This document shows, piece by piece, positions 9,065 to 18,551 of a stretch of DNA of 64,000 nucleotides. This stretch comes from Rhodothermus marinus. GTDB lineage: Bacteria > Bacteroidota > Rhodothermia > Rhodothermales > Rhodothermaceae. The notes under the pieces are model-generated. The model searched no databases. It saw only the letters and a program-made list of their open reading frames with translations, and had not been told where the DNA came from. The DNA lies in NCBI RefSeq assembly GCF_009936275.1, contig NZ_AP019797.1, forward strand, positions 1,967,890 to 2,031,889. Direction: 5' to 3'. Made by a program: the position numbers and the translations under genes. How positions within the stretch are numbered: the stretch's first letter is position 1; each line of letters begins with the position of its first letter.

Positions 9065-12000
9065 TCAGAACACGGCGCTCAGCTCCGCGCGCAGCGTGTG
9101 GCGAAAAGGCGCGGCCGTGCGCAGGCGGCCGTGGTAGCCCAGCGTCAGCTCCAGGTTGCCCGAGAGCGTCCGCTCCAGCTCGACGCCCCAGGTGGCGTTC
9201 CATCCGGGCGACAGTCCTTCGGTAAGCAGATAGGCGGCCAGGCCGCCGCCGGTCCCCTGCTGCCAGACGTGCGCCGGCTCGAAGCGCAGGCGCATCCGCT
9301 CGCGGCCCGGACGTGCCAGCTCGGCTTCGAGTGGCAGGCGAATCGTCCATAGCCGCAACGGCTGCGGCACGGTTCGGCCATGCGCCACCTCCACCGCCCC
9401 GCCCGCCCGTCCAGAACCGATCGCCCGCTCCAGGCCCAGGCGCGTCCGGTACCGGCGAAGCCGGTAGGTGCGGCCGCTCAACCCTTCGCTCGTCTGGTGG
9501 TCGCGCTGCACCTCGGCCTGCAGGTCCAGCACCCAGGGATCGGCCACCCGGTAACGGACGGCCAGATGCCCCTGCTGCATGCGTCGCGTCTCGCGTCCGG
9601 TGGCCCGTCGGGCCAGCGTGCGCACGCCGACCAGCGAGAGCGTCAGGCTGTGGTCCGGATGTCCCCGCCACAGGTAGAGGTCCTGCGTCACGCGCAGCTG
9701 ACCGTCCAGCGTGGCGGTGGTGAGCAGGTGGGCCGGATCGAGCCCCAGCAGACGGCCGAGCGCAGGATCCTGCGTGCGGTCGCGCAGCGTGACGGTCGTG
9801 CGCAGCGAAAGCGGCCGGAGCGCCTCCCAGCGATGGCCCGGCGTCAGCTCCAGTTGCAGCCGCGCTTCGACAGAGGTCGCCGCCGTAAGCGAGTCGGAAG
9901 GTACCAGCACCCGCTCGTAGACGCCTTCGTCCGGCAACGTCTCGGGCACGAATTCGTCCACCTGCGGCAGGCCGTCGCCGTTGAAATCCTCCCAGACGTA
10001 CTGCCCGAATTCGGGACCGGTGCGCACATACACCTCCTGCAGCACCGGGGCCCGCTCGCTCTGCACGCCGTAGCGCCAGTTCAGGCCCAGCAGTCGTCCC
10101 GGACTGCGGAAAAAGCCGTCCCAGTGCAGGGCCAGTGTCTGATCGAGGGGGTATCGGGCGGCAAAGCGTGGCGGCGTGCGGCGCCGCCGGTAGCCCAGTT
10201 CGGTCGTCGTGCCGAAATGCGGACCGGGCGTGTACTGCAGCCGCCCCTGGAGCGTCCAGATACGCCCGGAAGGCAGGCGCCGCCCCTGCCACACGTCGGC
10301 CTCCCGCCGCCAGGCCAGCGACACGTCGGCCTGCAGTGCCGAACGTTGCCAGACAAGACCCGGCCGCACTTCCAGATAGGCCGGCGAATCGGCGTGCAGG
10401 CTGTCGGCATGCAGCGCCTGCTGCCGGCGGTCTTCGTGCAGCGCCGCGACGTAGGGCGTCAGTCCCGCACCAAGCGGCACGGTCAGGCGACCTTCCTGAC
10501 GGAGCCACCGGCCGCGCTCTCCAGTCGTTTCGTGGCGACTGCGAATCAGCTCGCCATCGTAGCGAAGCTGCGCGGAGGTTTCGCGGCCCAGCGTCAGGCC
10601 GAGCGCCTGCCGCTCGCCCTGGAATTGCCCGGGTCGCCGCAGGCGCCCCAGTTCCAGGTCGATTGCCCCGGACCGGCCAGCCCGCCACGTCAGGTCGGCT
10701 TCGTCGGCCGTCTCCGCCACGGGCTGCACGAAGGCGCCGCTGTTTTCGGCCAGATCGCGCACGTTCAGGTTCCAGCGACGAGCGAACTCGACGGGTTGCA
10801 GGCGGTCAAACGCCGCGAAGTGGGCATCGAGGTGCTGACGCCGGAGCGAGGCGGCAAGGCGTCCGACCGGCAGCGTGAGCGAATCGATCCGGAGGAACAG
10901 TCGATAGGCGCCGGCCAGGTCGTCGGCGGCGTCCAGCGGCGAAAGGCGGTTGGCGTCGTAGCGGGAGCGGGCCCATTCGCCGCCGAGCGTCCAGCCCGGT
11001 CGCGGGTGTATGCCAGCCCGCAGTCCGACCAGGTCGTGCCGCACCGGCGTGGGCAGCAGGCGTACGGGCTCGTAGTCGCCCTGTCCGGGGCCCCGATAGA
11101 CATACACGATGCCGTTGACGGTCTGCCCGGCCCGCACGTAGCGCCCGCGTCCCGGTCCCACCCGGCTGAACGTGACGCGGTAGACCGGCGTGCCGGGCGG
11201 CGGCGCGCTCGTCAGCGCCACGTAGACCGTGTCGGTCGTGCCGTCGGGCAGCATCCGCACTTCGCGCGTGTAGAGCACGTACGGCGCTTCCGGGTCGAAG
11301 GGTACCTGTTCGGCGCCGGAGCGAACGGCCAGCCCGTCGCCGGCTTGCCGGAGCGCCAGCGAGTCGGCGCGTGTCAGGCCGAACGTCTCGCCGAAGCGCC
11401 GTCCGTCGGCTTCCCGGAGCGCGGCCACTTCCAGAAACGCCACCGGACGGCTACGCCCCAGCTCCAGATGCGCCTGCGAGGCGAGCAGCGAACGCGTACC
11501 GTTGCCCGTCGTGTACTCGAACTCCACGCTAATGCGACGCTCGGCCGTGATCAGATGGCGCGGCGTGAAGGTCAGCTCACCCGTCGCGTAATCGATCACG
11601 TAGTCGGTGCCGCGGTCGAGCAACCGACCGTCCAGGTAGACGCGTTCGCTGCCCGGCAGCACCAGCACGAACGGTTCGCCGGCCGCGCCCGTAAGCCGGT
11701 AGGGTCCCTGCACGCCCTCGACAGGCACGATCGTCTGTCGCCGGTAGATGCCCTTCGAGACGGCGCCCGAAGCCTGGATCGTCAGGCGCCGGACCGGCCC
11801 CGCGCCCGGCAGTTGCGCCGCCAGCAGCGCCCCCTGCAGCTTGCGTTGCACGCCGAAAAGCGTCTCTTCGCCCAGCTTCAGGTCGTAGTCGCCCAGTTGC
11901 ACGTGGCCGCTTCGGGTCTGCAGGCGCACGTAGATCCGATCGAATTCCCGCAGGCGTTGCGTAGTCCCTTCGGGACTGAGCGGCACGTCGGCGTCGCTGA

Positions 12001-12535
12001 GCAGCGCCTCCAGCGTCACGCCTTCGGCCACCTCGCCGCTGAGTTCAAGCTGCAGCGCCGACGCGATGGATACGTCCTGGCGGTTGCCCGTCACAATGCC
12101 GCGCGTGATGCGCCCGCGCGGCTGCAGTCCGGAAGCGAACGGCGGATCGCTTGCCGAAGTGTTCCGGCGGGGTGGATCGGCCGGGATCGCGGCGGTGGGA
12201 GGCAGCGACCGGGCCCGGTACAGCTGGTAGACGGGCGGCACATCCAGCGGAAGCGTGCGATAGGCTACCACAAGGCGATCGCCCTGCAGGCTGTCGGCCA
12301 GCACGAGCACCCCCTGCGCGGCATCCAGTCGATAGGCGGTGCTGTCGAGCGGCTGATCGTCGAGCCAGACCTGCACCGTGCGCAGCAGCATGAAGGGCCG
12401 GAGCACGAAGACCCGCGTGGTGCCCACCTGCAGCGTATCCTGCCAGGCGACCGTCCCCGGAAAAGTTTGCCCGCGAGCCGGTGCGATCGTTCCCAGCAGC
12501 AACACCCAGCCGACCAGCCCTGGCCAACGGCGCAC
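9065..12535 (-). CDS. Large outer-membrane beta-barrel protein, function unknown
   Basis: A 1156-residue exported protein with a clear signal peptide ending near PARGQ. The N-terminal third has Ig-like or barrel-plug sequence with recurrent phrases such as VEGVQGPYRLTG, GSERVYLDG and GTDYVIDYATGELTFTPRHLI. I recall similar phrases in uncharacterised Bacteroidota/Ignavibacteria proteins and in SprA-like gliding proteins. The remainder is strongly alternating, arginine-rich beta-strand sequence, and the last residue is phenylalanine (AELSAVF), as in BAM-inserted barrels. An EF-hand-like loop, DFNGDGLPQVDEF, lies in the middle third. I do not recognise a specific function. It probably spans the outer membrane. 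Confidence 0.7.
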   Translation of the reverse strand: MRRWPGLVGWVLLLGTIAPARGQTFPGTVAWQDTLQVGTTRVFVLRPFMLLRTVQVWLDDQPLDSTAYRLDAAQGVLVLADSLQGDRLVVAYRTLPLDVPPVYQLYRARSLPPTAAIPADPPRRNTSASDPPFASGLQPRGRITRGIVTGNRQDVSIASALQLELSGEVAEGVTLEALLSDADVPLSPEGTTQRLREFDRIYVRLQTRSGHVQLGDYDLKLGEETLFGVQRKLQGALLAAQLPGAGPVRRLTIQASGAVSKGIYRRQTIVPVEGVQGPYRLTGAAGEPFVLVLPGSERVYLDGRLLDRGTDYVIDYATGELTFTPRHLITAERRISVEFEYTTGNGTRSLLASQAHLELGRSRPVAFLEVAALREADGRRFGETFGLTRADSLALRQAGDGLAVRSGAEQVPFDPEAPYVLYTREVRMLPDGTTDTVYVALTSAPPPGTPVYRVTFSRVGPGRGRYVRAGQTVNGIVYVYRGPGQGDYEPVRLLPTPVRHDLVGLRAGIHPRPGWTLGGEWARSRYDANRLSPLDAADDLAGAYRLFLRIDSLTLPVGRLAASLRRQHLDAHFAAFDRLQPVEFARRWNLNVRDLAENSGAFVQPVAETADEADLTWRAGRSGAIDLELGRLRRPGQFQGERQALGLTLGRETSAQLRYDGELIRSRHETTGERGRWLRQEGRLTVPLGAGLTPYVAALHEDRRQQALHADSLHADSPAYLEVRPGLVWQRSALQADVSLAWRREADVWQGRRLPSGRIWTLQGRLQYTPGPHFGTTTELGYRRRRTPPRFAARYPLDQTLALHWDGFFRSPGRLLGLNWRYGVQSERAPVLQEVYVRTGPEFGQYVWEDFNGDGLPQVDEFVPETLPDEGVYERVLVPSDSLTAATSVEARLQLELTPGHRWEALRPLSLRTTVTLRDRTQDPALGRLLGLDPAHLLTTATLDGQLRVTQDLYLWRGHPDHSLTLSLVGVRTLARRATGRETRRMQQGHLAVRYRVADPWVLDLQAEVQRDHQTSEGLSGRTYRLRRYRTRLGLERAIGSGRAGGAVEVAHGRTVPQPLRLWTIRLPLEAELARPGRERMRLRFEPAHVWQQGTGGGLAAYLLTEGLSPGWNATWGVELERTLSGNLELTLGYHGRLRTAAPFRHTLRAELSAVF

Positions 12536-12761
12536 GGCGACTTCCGGTTCGTTCAGGAATGGTGGTTTACCCTTCTCGTAACCCTGCGCCCATGTACGCG
12601 GCGGTCGGTTCAGGCGGCTGCTTACGCGGAATATCGTAATTTACAAAGGGATCCTTCAAGCAACTCTGAAAGCCGTGCCGGTCGGCATGCATGTTGTCGG
12701 CACATCCTGTTGTCCTTCGGAAAGGCTACCTCCCTGAACCTTCAAAGCCGTATTTTCCGCG

Positions 12762-12971
12762 ATGAGGATCGATGTTGGTGAACAGGCCCTGAAGGCGGCC
12801 GAGCAGCACATTCAGGAAAACCTCCGGTTTCTCCAGGCGCACGTTCGCAGCCTGAAGGATCGCATGCGGGCGCTGCGCAAGGCCAACCTACTGACGCCGC
12901 GTCGCAAGTACAAGATCGTGGCCGAGATCCTGAGCACCACGGCCTACCTGCGTCCGGGCGCCGACAACTGA
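12762..12971 (+). CDS. Small helical protein, unknown
   Basis: A 69-residue protein that is mostly alpha-helix with charged heptad-like spacing (EQALKAAEQHIQENLRFLQ, then SLKDRMRALRKANLL), suggesting a short coiled coil. It has no signal peptide or enzyme motif. It starts 226 bases after the divergent outer-membrane gene, and its last 28 bases overlap the 3' end of the propeller gene on the other strand. Codon use resembles its neighbours. No family was recognised. Confidence 0.55.
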   Translation: MRIDVGEQALKAAEQHIQENLRFLQAHVRSLKDRMRALRKANLLTPRRKYKIVAEILSTTAYLRPGADN

Positions 12972-13816
12972 GCGCGGTAGAGTCGTTGCCGCGACAGCAG
13001 CCACCCGCGCCGGCCCTCCCATACCAGTCCCACCACGTCGAACGAAAGCTGGCCCACGGTTTCCAGGCGTCCGTCGGGCAGATAGCGCACGAGCTTGCGA
13101 TCGAGCACCATCCAGAGCGTATCGCCCTGTGCGGCCAGCGCGCGGGGTGTGCCGGGTAGCGTGGGCGTCCAGATCCGCTCGAAGGTGCCCCGCCGGTCGT
13201 AGGCAAGCACCACGCGTCGCGCCGCATCGGCGACCAGCAGCCGATCGCCGGGGCCGACCGCCAGCGCCACCGGAGCCTGCAGCGGTTCGTCGATGCCGGT
13301 GCCGCCGACCACCTGCCAGTTTCCGTCCGGTCCACGTCGCCAGAGCCGTCCCCCTGCCACATCCAGCACGAAAAGCCACCGGCCGAGCCAGCGCACGGCA
13401 ATCGGGCTGACGCCGTCCGGAAGGGCGGCAATTTCCAGGGACATGCCCTGCCGGGTGAGCCGTTGCAGGCGTCGGTTTCCGGCCTCGGCCACCCAGAACG
13501 ACAGACCGGCCCGGGCATCGACGGCTACCGGCGTGTCGAAGCGTCCCGGCGCGCCGCCCGGACCGCCCAGTTCCTCTTCGACGTGCCCCTCGGGCGTCAG
13601 CCGGACCACCACATGCCGGGCCGCGTCGGCCACGTAGAGACGTCCGGTGGGATCGACGTCCAGCGCCCGGCCTTCGACGAAGGCCGCCCGCGGCTCCAGG
13701 TGCAGCGTGTCGGGCGTCTGCGCGGCGGCCAGCGAAGCCCCGAGCAGCCAGCAGATCCACCGGCTACACCGAGCCGGCCGTCGCCAGTCGCGCCAGCCCT
13801 TTCTGCCCGATGTCAC
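12944..13816 (-). CDS. Secreted NHL-type beta-propeller protein
   Basis: A 290-residue protein with a hydrophobic export segment (WICWLLGASLAAAQ) after a basic N-terminus. It is followed by repeated NHL blades (GRALDVDPTGRLYVADAARH, PVAVDARAGLSFWVAEAGNR, PVALAVGPGDRLLVADAARR). Such propellers act as binding scaffolds in the periplasm or outside the cell. No catalytic residues are evident. The start at 13816 places its first 53 bases inside the end of purD, so it is translationally close to purD. Neither family nor ligand can be specified. Confidence 0.75.
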   Translation of the reverse strand: MTSGRKGWRDWRRPARCSRWICWLLGASLAAAQTPDTLHLEPRAAFVEGRALDVDPTGRLYVADAARHVVVRLTPEGHVEEELGGPGGAPGRFDTPVAVDARAGLSFWVAEAGNRRLQRLTRQGMSLEIAALPDGVSPIAVRWLGRWLFVLDVAGGRLWRRGPDGNWQVVGGTGIDEPLQAPVALAVGPGDRLLVADAARRVVLAYDRRGTFERIWTPTLPGTPRALAAQGDTLWMVLDRKLVRYLPDGRLETVGQLSFDVVGLVWEGRRGWLLSRQRLYRAQLSAPGRR

Positions 13817-15065
13817 GACGGAAGTATTTCCCCTCGAACTGAATGACCTCGACGCCCTCGTAGGCGCGGCGAATGGCCGCCGCCAGCGATTCGGCCACGG
13901 CTGTCACGCCCAGCACGCGACCGCCGGCCGTCACCAGCCGTCCGTCGTCCGCACGCCGCGTGCCGGCCTGGAAGACGATCACGTCCGGCAGGGCCTCGGC
14001 CGCCTCCAGCCCTTCGATCGGCAGCCCCTTCCGGTAGCTGCCCGGGTAGCCCTCGGAGGCCAGCACCACACAGGCGGCCGCACGACGGGCGGGCGGCACC
14101 GAAAAGCCAGCCACCTGACCGGACGCCACGCGATCGAATACCTCCACCCAGTCCACCTCAGCCACCGGCAGCACCACCTGCGCCTCCGGATCGCCCAGGC
14201 GACAGTTGAACTCGACCACCTTCGGCCCTTCGTCGGTGATCATCAGGCCGCAGTAGAGCACGCCCTGGTAGGGATGCCCTTCATCGGCCATGCCGGCCAG
14301 CACGGGCTCGACGATCTCGCGGGCCACTCGCTCCAGCACGGCCTCGGTCACCACCGGGGCCGGCGCGTAGGCGCCCATACCGCCCGTATTGGGGCCCGTG
14401 TCGCCCTCCCCGATGCGTTTGTGGTCCTGCGCCGGAGCCAGCAGCACGTAATCGCGGCCGTCGGTCAGCGCAAAGACGCTGGCCTCTTCGCCCTCCATGA
14501 ACTCCTCAATTACGACCTCATGGCCGGCCTTACCCAGGCCTCCTTCTTCCATCATCCAGCGCAACGTTCGGCGGGCCTCCTCCCGCGTGGCGCACACGAC
14601 GGCGCCCTTGCCGGCCGCCAGTCCGCTGGCCTTGACGACCAGCGGCTCCGGGTGCCGGTCGATGTAGGCCAGCGCCTCGTCCAGTTGCTCGGCTGCGAAC
14701 GTCCGGTAGGCGGCCGTCGGGATGCCGTGGCGCTGCATGAAGGCTTTGGCGAACGCCTTGCTTCCTTCCAGGCGAGCGGCGGCCGCCGACGGTCCCACCA
14801 CGCGCGCGCCTTCGGCACGGAGCGCGTCGGCCACCCCTTCGACCAGCGGCTGCTCCGGTCCGACCACGACCAGCTCGATGCCTTCGTCACGCACCAGCTT
14901 GCGCAGGTTCGCCGCGTCGTTGGCCGCAATCGGGACGTTTCGGCCCAGCGCAGCCGTGCCGGGGTTGCCCGGCGCAATGAACAGATCCGGACGCTGCGGG
15001 CTCTGCGCCAGCGCCCAGGTGATCGCATGCTCCCGTCCGCCACTTCCGAGCACTAAAATTCGCAT
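13764..15065 (-). CDS. purD: Phosphoribosylamine-glycine ligase (GAR synthetase)
   Basis: This 433-residue ATP-grasp enzyme joins glycine to 5-phosphoribosylamine, the second step of de novo purine synthesis. It begins MRILVLGSGGREHAI, the PurD hallmark. It also contains VVGPEQPLVEG, VVKASGLAAGKG (ATP-grasp lysine), GPNTGGMGAYAP and EFNCRLGDPEAQ (metal-binding Glu/Asn). The length is typical. It lies in a reverse-strand run mutS, carbonic-anhydrase-like, purD, propeller, with small gaps or overlaps. Confidence 0.97.
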   Translation of the reverse strand: MRILVLGSGGREHAITWALAQSPQRPDLFIAPGNPGTAALGRNVPIAANDAANLRKLVRDEGIELVVVGPEQPLVEGVADALRAEGARVVGPSAAAARLEGSKAFAKAFMQRHGIPTAAYRTFAAEQLDEALAYIDRHPEPLVVKASGLAAGKGAVVCATREEARRTLRWMMEEGGLGKAGHEVVIEEFMEGEEASVFALTDGRDYVLLAPAQDHKRIGEGDTGPNTGGMGAYAPAPVVTEAVLERVAREIVEPVLAGMADEGHPYQGVLYCGLMITDEGPKVVEFNCRLGDPEAQVVLPVAEVDWVEVFDRVASGQVAGFSVPPARRAAACVVLASEGYPGSYRKGLPIEGLEAAEALPDVIVFQAGTRRADDGRLVTAGGRVLGVTAVAESLAAAIRRAYEGVEVIQFEGKYFRRDIGQKGLARLATAGSV

Positions 15066-15107
15066 GGCTTCTTTTTTCGCGGGTTGATGGTCTGGCAGGG
15101 CCCGGCG

Positions 15108-15677
15108 CTAACCCGAGTGGCCGTCGGGGGTTTCCGATGGATCGTAGAACGGGTTGCGCTCGGGCTGCACCTCGCCACGATAGATGGCGCTGTATTCCAG
15201 GTAGTTCTGCGCGTAGCGGGCGATGCCGGCCACCTCCTCGTCGGTGAGCGTGCGCACCACACGTCCCGGCACGCCCAGCACCAGCGAGCGCGGCGGCACC
15301 TTCATGCCGGGCGGCACGAGCGCCCGCGCTCCAATGATCGTATCGCGTCCGATGACGGCGCCGTCGAGCACCACGGCGCCGATTCCAATCAGTACATTTT
15401 CCTCCACGGTACAGCCGTGCAGCACGGCGCCGTGCCCCACCGTCACGCGCGGCCCGATCAGCGTAGGGGCCGTCCCGCGCGTTACGTGGATGATCGCGCC
15501 GTCCTGGATGTTCGAGGCCTCGCCGATCCGGATCCAGTTCACGTCGGCCCGGACGACGGCGCCGTACCAGATGCTGGCGTAGGGCTCCAGCGTCACGTCG
15601 CCAATGACCACGGCGTTCGGCGCGATGAAGTTGGTGGCGTCGAATCGGGGGTAGGCGCCCAGAAAATCACGAATCAT
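15108..15677 (-). CDS. Gamma-carbonic-anhydrase-like hexapeptide protein
   Basis: A left-handed beta-helix protein of about 189 residues built from hexapeptide repeats (IAPNAVVIGDVTLEPYASIW, IGPRVTVGHGAVLHGCTV, IGIGAVVLDGAVIGRDTIIG). It has histidines in IIHVTRG and VGHGAVLHG that fit the trimeric gamma-CA/YrdA zinc site. Carbonic anhydrase activity is not assured in this subfamily. The ATG at 15677 is preferred over an in-frame TTG at 15689. It overlaps the end of mutS by 11 bases. It resembles paaY at 30.4 kb but is a separate branch. Confidence 0.85.
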   Translation of the reverse strand: MIRDFLGAYPRFDATNFIAPNAVVIGDVTLEPYASIWYGAVVRADVNWIRIGEASNIQDGAIIHVTRGTAPTLIGPRVTVGHGAVLHGCTVEENVLIGIGAVVLDGAVIGRDTIIGARALVPPGMKVPPRSLVLGVPGRVVRTLTDEEVAGIARYAQNYLEYSAIYRGEVQPERNPFYDPSETPDGHSG

Positions 15678-18363
15678 GGCGTTCCACAAGCCGCTTGAGT
15701 TCGTCGAGCAGGAGCAGGGCCTCGATGGGCGTCATGCGGTTGGGATCGATCCGGCGCAGCCGCTCTTTGAGCTCCTCGGCAACCGGATCGGGCTCGGGTT
15801 GCGCAAAGAGCGAAAGCTGGAAGGCCGACGTGTCGGCGGGAATGCGTTCGGCCCGTCGTGCCCGCACGGGACGCACGGGCTCGCCGTCGCCGGCCGGTGC
15901 TTCGACCACAAGGTGCTGCGCCTCCAGATGGCGCAGGATCTCACGGGCGCGCGCAATGACCGGCTCGGGCAATCCGGCCATGCGGGCCACCTCGATGCCG
16001 TAGGAATGGTCGGCCCCGCCCGGCACCAGTTTGTGCAGAAAGATCACCCGGCCGTCGTGCTCCTCGACCTGCACGCGGAAGTTCTTCACGCGCGGGAAGC
16101 GTTCGGCCAGTTCGTTCAGTTCGTGGTAGTGCGTGGCGAACAGCGTGCGCGCGGCCACCGAGGGCGTCTCGTGCAGGTACTCGACAAGCGCCCAGGCGAT
16201 CGACAGCCCGTCGAACGTCGAAGTACCCCGCCCCACCTCGTCGAGCAGGATCAGCGAGCGCGGCGTGGCATTGTTGAGAATGTTGGCCGTCTCGTTCATT
16301 TCGACGAGAAACGTACTCTCGCCGGCGGCCAGGTTGTCCGAAGCGCCCACACGCGTGAAGATGCGATCGACGATCCCGATGCGGGCGCGGCGGGCCGGCA
16401 CGAACGAACCGATCTGCGCCAGCAGTACGATCAGGCCGGTCTGGCGCAGCACCACGCTCTTGCCGGCCATGTTCGGTCCCGTGATGATCAGGATCTGCTG
16501 CGCGTGCGTGTCGAGGTAGATGTCGTTCGGGATGAACGGCTCGCCGGGCGGTAGCGTACGCTCGACCACCGGATGGCGGCCTTCTTCGATGAGCAGCTCG
16601 GTGCCCTCGTGCAGTTCCGGTCGCGTGTAGCCGTAACGATCGGCCACTTCGGCCAGGCTGCAGAACACATCGAGCATGGCCAGCAGCGACGCGTTGAGCT
16701 GCAGCTCGGCCGTCGCCTCGGCCACCTCCAGACGCAACCGGTTGAACAACTCGGCCTCCAGGCTGGCGATCTTCTCCTCGGCCGAGAGAATTTTTTCCTC
16801 GTACTCTTTCAGCTCCGGCGTGATGTAGCGCTCGGCATTGACCAGCGTCTGCTTGCGGATGTAATGCGGCGGGATTTTGTTGCGGTGGGCGTTGGTGACT
16901 TCGATGTAATAGCCGAACACCTTGTTGAAGCCCACCTTGAGCGACGGGATGCCCGTGCGCTCGATCTCTTTCTGCTGCAGGCGAGCGATGAAGTCCTTAC
17001 CGGAGCGGGCGATCTCGCGCAGTTCATCCAGCTCGGCGCTGAAGCCGTCGCGAATCACGCCGCCGTCGCTCAGCGAGGCTGGCGGATCGTCGACGAGCGC
17101 CTGGCGGATGCGCTCGACCACCTGCGTGCAGAGCGTGAGCTGTTCGGCCAGTCGGCGCAGCGTGTCGCAGGACACGTCGGCCAGTGCCTGCTTGATGGGC
17201 GGGATCTGTTCGAGCGTCAGTCGCAGGTGCATCAGATCGCGCGGCGTGGCGCGTCCGGTGCAGACGCGGGCGGCCAGTCGCTCCAGGTCGCCCACCTGGC
17301 GCAGTTCCTCGCGCAGGCGCTCACGGAGCCGGCGATCGCGCACAAGCGCCTCGACGGCCTCCAGGCGCTTTTCGATCTGGCGTACGTTCTTGAGCGGCCG
17401 CAGCAGCCAGCGCCGGAGCAGTCGGCCGCCCATCGGCGTGAGCGTCTCGTCGAGGATCTGCACGAGCGAGCCTTCCTGCGTGCCGTCCTGCAGCGAGGCG
17501 ACCAGCTCCAGGTTGCGCTTCGTCTGCGGATCGAGCACCATGTATTCGTCGGTGACGTAGCGCGTCAACCGACGCACGTGGGGCAGCCGACCTTTCTGCG
17601 TCTCGCCCAGGTAGTGCAGTGCCGCCCCGGCCGCCCGGAGCCCCAGCCGCAGGTCATCGACGCCAAAGCCCTTGAGCGAATGCGTCTTGAAGTGCCGGAG
17701 CAGCACTTCGTAGGCGTAGTCGAAGTTGAAGACCCAGTCCTCCTGGGGTGTGACGACAAACGAAAGGCCCCGCACGCCCTGCAGCCGGTCACGCTGGCGT
17801 TTATCGACGAGCACCTCGGCCGGCTGAATCGTCTGCAGCAGATCTTCCAGGCGATGGGCCGGCGCCTCCGTGACCGAAAACTCGCCCGTCGAGGCGTCCA
17901 GAAAGGCAAAGCCGATGCGGTCGCGCTCGCCCCGTTCGGTGCCCCAGACCACGGCGGCCAGGTAGTTGGCCCGCTTGGGATCGAGCAGGTGTTCGTGGAA
18001 CGAGACGCCCGGCGTGACGACCTCGACGACGTCGCGCTTGACGACCTTGCGGGCGAATTTGGGATCTTCGAGTTGCTCGCAGATGGCCACCCGGTAGCCG
18101 GCCCGCACCAGCTTCGGCAGGTAGTTGTCCAGTGCGTGGTGCGGAAAGCCCGCCAGCGGCACGTCGGCCGCCTGGCCGTTGGACCGCTTCGTCAGCGTGA
18201 TGCCCAGCACCCGGCTGACGATGTGCGCGTCTTCATCGAAGGTCTCATAGAAGTCCCCCATCCGAAACAACAGGATGGCGTTCGGATAGCGGGACTTGAT
18301 CTTGTAGTACTGCCGCATGAGCGGCGTCTGCCCCACCTGTTTCTCCGCTTCCCTGGAAGCCAT
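15667..18363 (-). CDS. mutS: DNA mismatch repair ATPase
   Basis: An 898-residue MutS. The N-terminal mismatch-recognition motif FYE (Phe38, Glu40) sits in MGDFYETFDEDA. Connector, lever and clamp domains follow. The C-terminal ABC-type ATPase has Walker A GPNMAGKS, Walker B LILLDEVGRGTSTFDG and the FATHYHEL motif. It recognises base mismatches and small loops and recruits MutL. It starts 188 bases from the divergent paaA gene. The length is slightly above the E. coli protein and nothing appears damaged. Confidence 0.98.
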   Translation of the reverse strand: MASREAEKQVGQTPLMRQYYKIKSRYPNAILLFRMGDFYETFDEDAHIVSRVLGITLTKRSNGQAADVPLAGFPHHALDNYLPKLVRAGYRVAICEQLEDPKFARKVVKRDVVEVVTPGVSFHEHLLDPKRANYLAAVVWGTERGERDRIGFAFLDASTGEFSVTEAPAHRLEDLLQTIQPAEVLVDKRQRDRLQGVRGLSFVVTPQEDWVFNFDYAYEVLLRHFKTHSLKGFGVDDLRLGLRAAGAALHYLGETQKGRLPHVRRLTRYVTDEYMVLDPQTKRNLELVASLQDGTQEGSLVQILDETLTPMGGRLLRRWLLRPLKNVRQIEKRLEAVEALVRDRRLRERLREELRQVGDLERLAARVCTGRATPRDLMHLRLTLEQIPPIKQALADVSCDTLRRLAEQLTLCTQVVERIRQALVDDPPASLSDGGVIRDGFSAELDELREIARSGKDFIARLQQKEIERTGIPSLKVGFNKVFGYYIEVTNAHRNKIPPHYIRKQTLVNAERYITPELKEYEEKILSAEEKIASLEAELFNRLRLEVAEATAELQLNASLLAMLDVFCSLAEVADRYGYTRPELHEGTELLIEEGRHPVVERTLPPGEPFIPNDIYLDTHAQQILIITGPNMAGKSVVLRQTGLIVLLAQIGSFVPARRARIGIVDRIFTRVGASDNLAAGESTFLVEMNETANILNNATPRSLILLDEVGRGTSTFDGLSIAWALVEYLHETPSVAARTLFATHYHELNELAERFPRVKNFRVQVEEHDGRVIFLHKLVPGGADHSYGIEVARMAGLPEPVIARAREILRHLEAQHLVVEAPAGDGEPVRPVRARRAERIPADTSAFQLSLFAQPEPDPVAEELKERLRRIDPNRMTPIEALLLLDELKRLVERHDS

Positions 18364-18511
18364 AGGATCTTCAGCCGGTTCGGTTCGGCATCCTTTATTT
18401 TGCTAAAGGTACCAACACCAGACCTCCTCATGCAACGACGCCTTCCAGGAACACTGATACCAGCCGGTCGGTTGTTTTTGAGGATTGCTTGAAACGCAGG
18501 CAATCGTTTTT

Positions 18512-18535
18512 TTAGTTTGAATCGGAAGCGTTTCC
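18512..18535 (+). promoter_or_regulatory. paaA -7-like box and candidate operator
   Basis: TTAGTTTG (18512-18519) differs by one base from the TAnnTTTG box. Four bases later comes GGAAGCGTTTCC (18524-18535), a near-perfect 12-bp palindrome with a central CG. The ATG of paaA follows at 18552. The box and operator have the same spacing as at paaG, so a repressor bound here would cover the transcription start. Confidence 0.5.
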
Positions 18536-18551
18536 AACCAGTGTTTTCACC

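Noticed and set aside
9380..12781. A 1133-codon open frame antisense to the outer-membrane protein gene
   Set aside because: Long antisense frames are common in GC-rich DNA. It lacks recognisable domains, while the reverse strand has a signal peptide and barrel-like sequence.
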